A stretch of 18,494 nt of DNA from the NCBI GenBank assembly GCA_005801425.1, contig SYDY01000094.1, positions 1 to 18,494 of the forward strand. Reading direction: 5' to 3'. Position 1 is the first letter of the stretch. Every line of letters starts with the position of its first letter. Shown in pieces: positions 14,823-18,494 of this stretch. The notes beneath the pieces were generated by a model that saw nothing but the letters and a program-made list of their open reading frames with translations, did no database searches and had not been told where the DNA came from. The position numbers and the translations under genes were made by a program. This DNA comes from Bdellovibrionales bacterium (lineage in GTDB: Bacteria; Myxococcota; XYA12-FULL-58-9; SYDY01).

Positions 14823-15757
14823 ACATTCGTGAGATGCTTCAGCGGTTCCATCATGCTTTGTGCAAGGCCATCATAAACCGCATACAATCGTGGCATGCAC
14901 CGTGAACGACCTTTCTCAATGTTTGTTTGTATATGGTCTAACACTTGACCAAGTGCACCGCTTTGTCGAAAGGCTTCGATTGCCCATACGATTTCAGATT
15001 CAGGTGTTGCATCGCGGGGTGCTTTTAGTAAGGCTCGCAGGCGCGCTGTCTCTTGAGGAGCACGCACGACATGTGTCACCACCAAACCGCTGATCTTGCC
15101 TTCTTTTAAATCCGACCCCGGTGATTCGCGACCTTTGTTTCCATACAAATCAAGCACATCATCCTGCATTTGAAACGCAAGTCCCAACAAATCAAAGCCT
15201 TTGGCTTCTGGATGCGCATTACCCGCGAGCGTCAAAGCACCTTGCACAGGAAGCTCGAACAAACCGCTTGTTTTGCCTCGCACAGCATGTTCATAGCGCT
15301 CTTGTGAAAAATCCATCGCTTCGCGTATTGCTGCTTCATCAGCCTGGCCCCGGATCACATCAGCAATACGCGAAGCAAGCAATCTTCCCAAACGCCAACG
15401 AACTGCTTCATCAACCGGGATCGTATCAATGAGAGAAAAAGGCGCCATCAATAGAAGATCGCCCACATTGATCGCCTGTACCATACCATGACGTGCCCAG
15501 GTGGTGGATACACCACGCCTAAGCGTATCACCGTCCTGAAGATCGTCATGGATTAATGTTGCATTGTGCGCCATCTCGCATGCAGCAGCCCAACCGATCG
15601 AAACTTCTTCGGTGACACCCAATGCCGCGCATGAAGCAAGAGCAAGGCGTGCACGCAAACGCTTTCCGCCCGTTTGTAAATGCTCGATGGCCATGGATGC
15701 AGCACAGCCCGTGCCACATGCCGCTATCATCATCGATTCAAGTGCAATTAGATCCAT
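14813..15757 (-). CDS. Trans-isoprenyl (polyprenyl) diphosphate synthase
   Basis: A 314-residue class I prenyl elongase. GGKRLR (30-35) binds isopentenyl diphosphate. The first aspartate-rich motif is DDLQD at 71-75, followed by Arg-Arg (80-81); the second is DDVLD at 199-203, after LAFQMQ. These are the magnesium/diphosphate sites of head-to-tail synthases making GPP, FPP, GGPP or longer chains. Chain length cannot be fixed from the sequence; residues before the first motif include small side chains (AHNATLIH), so a C20 or longer product is possible. Its last codons and TAG stop lie in a dispersed repeat, hinting at a repeat-modified C-terminus. No clear Shine-Dalgarno precedes the ATG, and an upstream in-frame stop rules out a longer start. 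Confidence 0.92.
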   Translation of the reverse strand: MDLIALESMMIAACGTGCAASMAIEHLQTGGKRLRARLALASCAALGVTEEVSIGWAAACEMAHNATLIHDDLQDGDTLRRGVSTTWARHGMVQAINVGDLLLMAPFSLIDTIPVDEAVRWRLGRLLASRIADVIRGQADEAAIREAMDFSQERYEHAVRGKTSGLFELPVQGALTLAGNAHPEAKGFDLLGLAFQMQDDVLDLYGNKGRESPGSDLKEGKISGLVVTHVVRAPQETARLRALLKAPRDATPESEIVWAIEAFRQSGALGQVLDHIQTNIEKGRSRCMPRLYAVYDGLAQSMMEPLKHLTNVLL

Positions 15758-15808
15758 GAACGCAGATATGTCTAACGACGTATATCAAGCAAGCACAGAA
15801 CAGGACAT

Positions 15809-15825
15809 GCGGGCGGGACGCCCGC
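15809..15825. repeat. GC-rich palindrome upstream of pgi
   Basis: GCGGGCG (15809-15815) and CGCCCGC (15819-15825) form a perfect 7-bp hairpin around GGA, followed by GCTCCCAG. Its base composition differs from the neighbouring intergenic DNA. It resembles a common class of GC-rich bacterial intergenic repeats and lies between the divergent polyprenyl synthase and pgi genes. It may be a second repeat family, related in style to the copies at 6847 and 14797. Confidence 0.5.
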
Positions 15826-15903
15826 GCTCCCAGAGATCGCAAAGCATTAGGAATTTTGGTCAGAGCTCTCGTGCATGTTAATCCACTGGTGGGGGAACAT
15901 CAC

Positions 15904-17487
15904 ATGCCGCTCCATCCAAAGTCACCCGCGTGGGATCGGGTTAATGCACATTTTCACAAGCTTCAAGCAACATCGCTTGGTCAGCTGTTCAGTCAAGATC
16001 CCGATCGTTTTGAACGCATGAGCATGGAGGCTGCTGGTGTCTTTGTGGATTTCTCGAAAACCCATGCAAATACGGAAACTTGGGCGTGCCTTGATGCACT
16101 GGCCGAAGGGATCCCACATGGCTTCACACAACTTATGGACGGCGAAAAGCTCAATCACACAGAAGACCGCGCCGCATGGCACACAGCACTTCGAACGCCC
16201 ACACCACCACGCGAAGTACAAATTGTATTAGATCGTATGGGACATTGGGACAGACAACTTCGAACAGGCATTCTCAATGGGCACACCGGACAACCTTTTC
16301 GTCGGGTTGTTAATCTTGGGATCGGCGGGTCAGATTTAGGGCCTGCACTGGTTTGCGAGGCGCTTCATACCTTTCGTAAACACGATGTAGATGTTCGTTT
16401 TGTGAGCAATATCGATCCCACCTCTCTTGAACATGCTCTTGATGGAGCAGATGCAAGCACCACACTTTTTATTGTCACATCGAAAACATTCACAACCCTT
16501 GAAACCCTTGCCAATGCGACCGCAGCACGGCGCTGGGTTTTAAGCGCCTTAAATGAGCCATCCGCCATTGCCAAACATTTTTGTGCGGTAACATCCGCAC
16601 CCGACAAAGCCCATGAATTTGGGATCGATCCCGCCAATATATTTGAATTTTGGGATTGGGTTGGGGGCCGTTACAGCTTGTGGTCGGCTGCGGGTCTTGT
16701 GATTGTTGCAGCACTGGGTATGGATCGTTTCGCTGAACTTCTGGCGGGTGCCCACAGCATGGATGAGCACAGCGAAACAGCACCCATTGCATCCAATCTT
16801 CCCATTCGTTTTGCGTTAAATGATATATGGTATCGTAACTTTTGGGGCAACAACACCCTATGCCTTGTGCCCTACTGCGAGGCCTTGCGCGCTTTACCTT
16901 CATTTTTTCAGCAGCTGAATATGGAGAGCAATGGAAAATGCGCACGCCGCAATGGTGAACCGACACATTATCCAACATCACCCATCATCTGGGGTGGCGT
17001 TGGAACAACCGCACAACATGCATTTTTTCAAGCATTGCACCAGGGCACACAACCACCTCTCGTAGAATTTATTTTACCTCTAACATCCACACGCAGCCAT
17101 GATGGCAGACATGCCCATTTGGTGGCCAACTGTATTGCCCAGAGCGAAGCATTGCTACTTGGAAGCATTCCTGATGAATCAACACCATGGTCCAAACATC
17201 GAACAATGCCAGGAAATCGTCCGAGCATTACCATTACGTTGGATACACTTACCCCACGTACACTGGGCGCATTGCTTGCCATGTATGAGCATCGTGTATT
17301 TGCCCAGGCCATGCTTTGGGACATCAATCCGTTCGATCAATGGGGTGTCGAACTTGGAAAAAATATGGCGCGCATCGTGACCCCTGAACTTGAAGGTCTC
17401 GTCACCCATGCCCATGATGTCTCGACGAGTGGTTTGATTGCACGCTATAGGCGGCTTCAAAACAAAGTCCATCAAGGAGCTGCCTGA
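15904..17487 (+). CDS. pgi: Glucose-6-phosphate isomerase
   Basis: A 527-residue cytosolic enzyme interconverting glucose-6-phosphate and fructose-6-phosphate. Its N-terminus (SPAWDRVNAHFHKLQ) aligns with the E. coli-type Pgi. Family signatures are intact: NLGIGGSDLGP, DWVGGRYSLWSAAG, WGGVGTTAQHAFFQALHQG with its conserved His, and FDQWGVELGK. I place the start at the ATG at 15904, which follows GGGGGA at 7 nt. An upstream TTG at 15856 would add 16 residues without family support. ygfZ follows with no gap. No strong promoter stands out in the 146-bp gap to the divergent polyprenyl synthase. Confidence 0.97.
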   Translation: MPLHPKSPAWDRVNAHFHKLQATSLGQLFSQDPDRFERMSMEAAGVFVDFSKTHANTETWACLDALAEGIPHGFTQLMDGEKLNHTEDRAAWHTALRTPTPPREVQIVLDRMGHWDRQLRTGILNGHTGQPFRRVVNLGIGGSDLGPALVCEALHTFRKHDVDVRFVSNIDPTSLEHALDGADASTTLFIVTSKTFTTLETLANATAARRWVLSALNEPSAIAKHFCAVTSAPDKAHEFGIDPANIFEFWDWVGGRYSLWSAAGLVIVAALGMDRFAELLAGAHSMDEHSETAPIASNLPIRFALNDIWYRNFWGNNTLCLVPYCEALRALPSFFQQLNMESNGKCARRNGEPTHYPTSPIIWGGVGTTAQHAFFQALHQGTQPPLVEFILPLTSTRSHDGRHAHLVANCIAQSEALLLGSIPDESTPWSKHRTMPGNRPSITITLDTLTPRTLGALLAMYEHRVFAQAMLWDINPFDQWGVELGKNMARIVTPELEGLVTHAHDVSTSGLIARYRRLQNKVHQGAA

Positions 17488-18306
17488 GTGCTGCAATATA
17501 CAACCCAAGCATGCGTGATCCGTGTGTCAGGCAAAGATGGCATTGATCTTCTTCATCGCCTGTCCACGGCAGATCTTCGTCCATTGAAAACCCATCCCGG
17601 AAATTTACCGACTGTGTTTACCAATGCACAAGGACGGATCATTGATTGGTGCCATGTGATCCGAACGGATGATGATCTCTTTTTAATCGGCTCACCTAAC
17701 CGTGCAAGCACCATCATTGCATGGCTTGAACAGTTCACAATCATGGAAGATGTGACTTACACACATCTTATCGATTGGCATGTGGTACAAACTTTTGATG
17801 AAATTTCAATATGCGAAGGTATTGTGATCCCAGGATTGGATGCATGGGGAAACAACTCACTCACGATAGGACCTCATCAAAGCACGTCGATATCCAAAGG
17901 ATCCTACGAAATTCGCCGCGTGATTGCAGGCATTCCTTCCTCGGAACATGAATTTCCAACACAGGTTAATCCTCTTGAACTTCGCCTTAAACCATACATC
18001 GCATGGGACAAAGGCTGTTACATTGGGCAAGAAGTGATCTCGCGCATTGATTCATACAATAAATTATCATGGGTGTTGATGGGGTTTTCTTGTGCGTCAC
18101 CTGCACAACAAAGCGTCGATGCCAAATTACGCCTCGATGGAAAACCATTGGGGCGCGTGACATCGTGGGTGAATACCGAACAAGGTTCTGCGGGACTGGC
18201 TATTGTTAAAGCCAGTGAAGCGTATCCACAAACGATTGAAGTTTTTTCGAACGATGTCACATATGCAGCACAGCTTGAGGATAGACCATTTTGGAAGAAT
18301 ACCTAG
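17488..18306 (+). CDS. ygfZ: YgfZ/GcvT-family tRNA/Fe-S maturation protein
   Basis: A 272-residue folate-binding-like protein of the YgfZ family, related to the glycine-cleavage T-protein. The diagnostic motif KGCYIGQE is at residues 175-182, with the conserved Cys177. YgfZ supports Fe-S cluster enzymes and MiaB-type tRNA modification in E. coli; it is not a glycine-cleavage enzyme. Translation begins at GTG immediately after the pgi stop (TGAGTG), with AAGGAG 8 nt upstream, so it is translationally coupled to pgi. The C-terminal segment (LGRVTSW, SAGLAIVKASEA) is also typical. The stop is followed by a short GC-rich stem-like sequence. Confidence 0.93.
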   Translation: MLQYTTQACVIRVSGKDGIDLLHRLSTADLRPLKTHPGNLPTVFTNAQGRIIDWCHVIRTDDDLFLIGSPNRASTIIAWLEQFTIMEDVTYTHLIDWHVVQTFDEISICEGIVIPGLDAWGNNSLTIGPHQSTSISKGSYEIRRVIAGIPSSEHEFPTQVNPLELRLKPYIAWDKGCYIGQEVISRIDSYNKLSWVLMGFSCASPAQQSVDAKLRLDGKPLGRVTSWVNTEQGSAGLAIVKASEAYPQTIEVFSNDVTYAAQLEDRPFWKNT

Positions 18307-18330
18307 GGCGGTTCGCGTGTACGTTCGCCA

Positions 18331-18380
18331 ACATAGGTAACACTTTTTGTTCCCTACATTGGTGACAAAATTAGTTAACA
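18331..18380 (+). repeat. Tandem 25-bp-spaced repeats, candidate insertion-sequence end
   Basis: ACATAGGTAACA (18331-18342) and ACATTGGTGACA (18356-18367) match at 10 of 12 positions and are spaced 25 bp, a pattern typical of transposase-binding repeats at element ends. The preceding GGGCGGTTCGCG (18306-18317) resembles half of the 14797 palindrome. Beyond 18380 to the window edge I see no gene. An open frame of 11 codons from ATG 18462 runs off the end without a Shine-Dalgarno. The mobile-element reading is an inference. Confidence 0.35.
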
Positions 18381-18494
18381 ATTTCGCAACGTCTCGCGTC
18401 AATAGCACCAATTCTTAAGGCCCTAAAGTATATACTCCACAATCCGTCCTTCTCTTCCTCGATGAGCCCTATGTGTTCTCCTATGAGAGTCTCG

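Noticed and set aside
18462-18494. A partial transposase gene starting at ATG 18462
   Set aside because: Only 11 codons are visible, there is no Shine-Dalgarno and residues are too few to assign a family. It is kept as a hypothesis in the findings, not a feature.
1-18494. CRISPR array, tRNA gene or prophage
   Set aside because: No regularly spaced identical repeats, tRNA cloverleaf with conserved T-arm, integrase or phage structural genes were seen on either strand by eye.

Overview
The window carries 18 protein genes packed almost end to end. The largest non-coding gap is about 205 bp, so no stretch over 300 bp is without a gene. The left edge is the first ~20 nt of a 16S rRNA gene on the minus strand, with its promoter and leader. 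The right edge (18307-18494) has no clear gene but carries small tandem repeats like those seen at insertion-sequence ends. Both edges are therefore probably repetitive DNA, which suggests the window is a whole assembled contig (inference). The organism is a Gram-negative-type bacterium. A Flp/Tad-type CpaF ATPase domain fused to an FHA domain, beside a double-FHA/TPR membrane protein, together with a FadN-type beta-oxidation enzyme, fits Myxococcota or a related deltaproteobacterial lineage best. This assignment is moderate to low in confidence because only a few nt of 16S are present.

Left block, minus strand (6762 down to 1): fadN-type hydroxyacyl-CoA dehydrogenase/enoyl-CoA hydratase, fadA thiolase, gltX, a small unknown protein, an RluD-family pseudouridine synthase, tatA, then the rrn promoter and 16S. 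Spacing is tight: 20 nt, 12 nt, 54 nt and an ATGA overlap, with a likely terminator only after rluD. Fatty-acid degradation, glutamyl-tRNA charging, rRNA modification and Tat export are thus laid out in one direction.

Middle block (6800-9730): a gamma-glutamylcyclotransferase-like gene (+) meets tail to tail a two-gene minus-strand unit, an LRAT-like permuted papain-fold protein and a two-helix membrane protein. Divergent from these is the pantothenate pair panB-panC (+), with overlapping reading frames.

Accessory block (9723-14793): an unknown charged/helical protein and ssb (both -) are separated by a perfect dyad repeat. Divergent from ssb is a two-gene unit (+). Its first gene is FHA plus a CpaF/TadA-like ATPase domain that has lost both its Walker A and Walker B/catalytic signatures. 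Its second gene has two FHA domains, one membrane helix and a TPR-rich region. This pseudo-ATPase/FHA pair is the most unusual content of the window.

Right block (14813-18306): a trans-polyprenyl diphosphate synthase (-), whose stop codon lies in a dispersed palindromic repeat, then pgi and ygfZ (+), directly abutting. Copies or relatives of GC-rich palindromic repeats lie at 6847-6878, 14797-14822, 15809-15825 and possibly 18305-18329.
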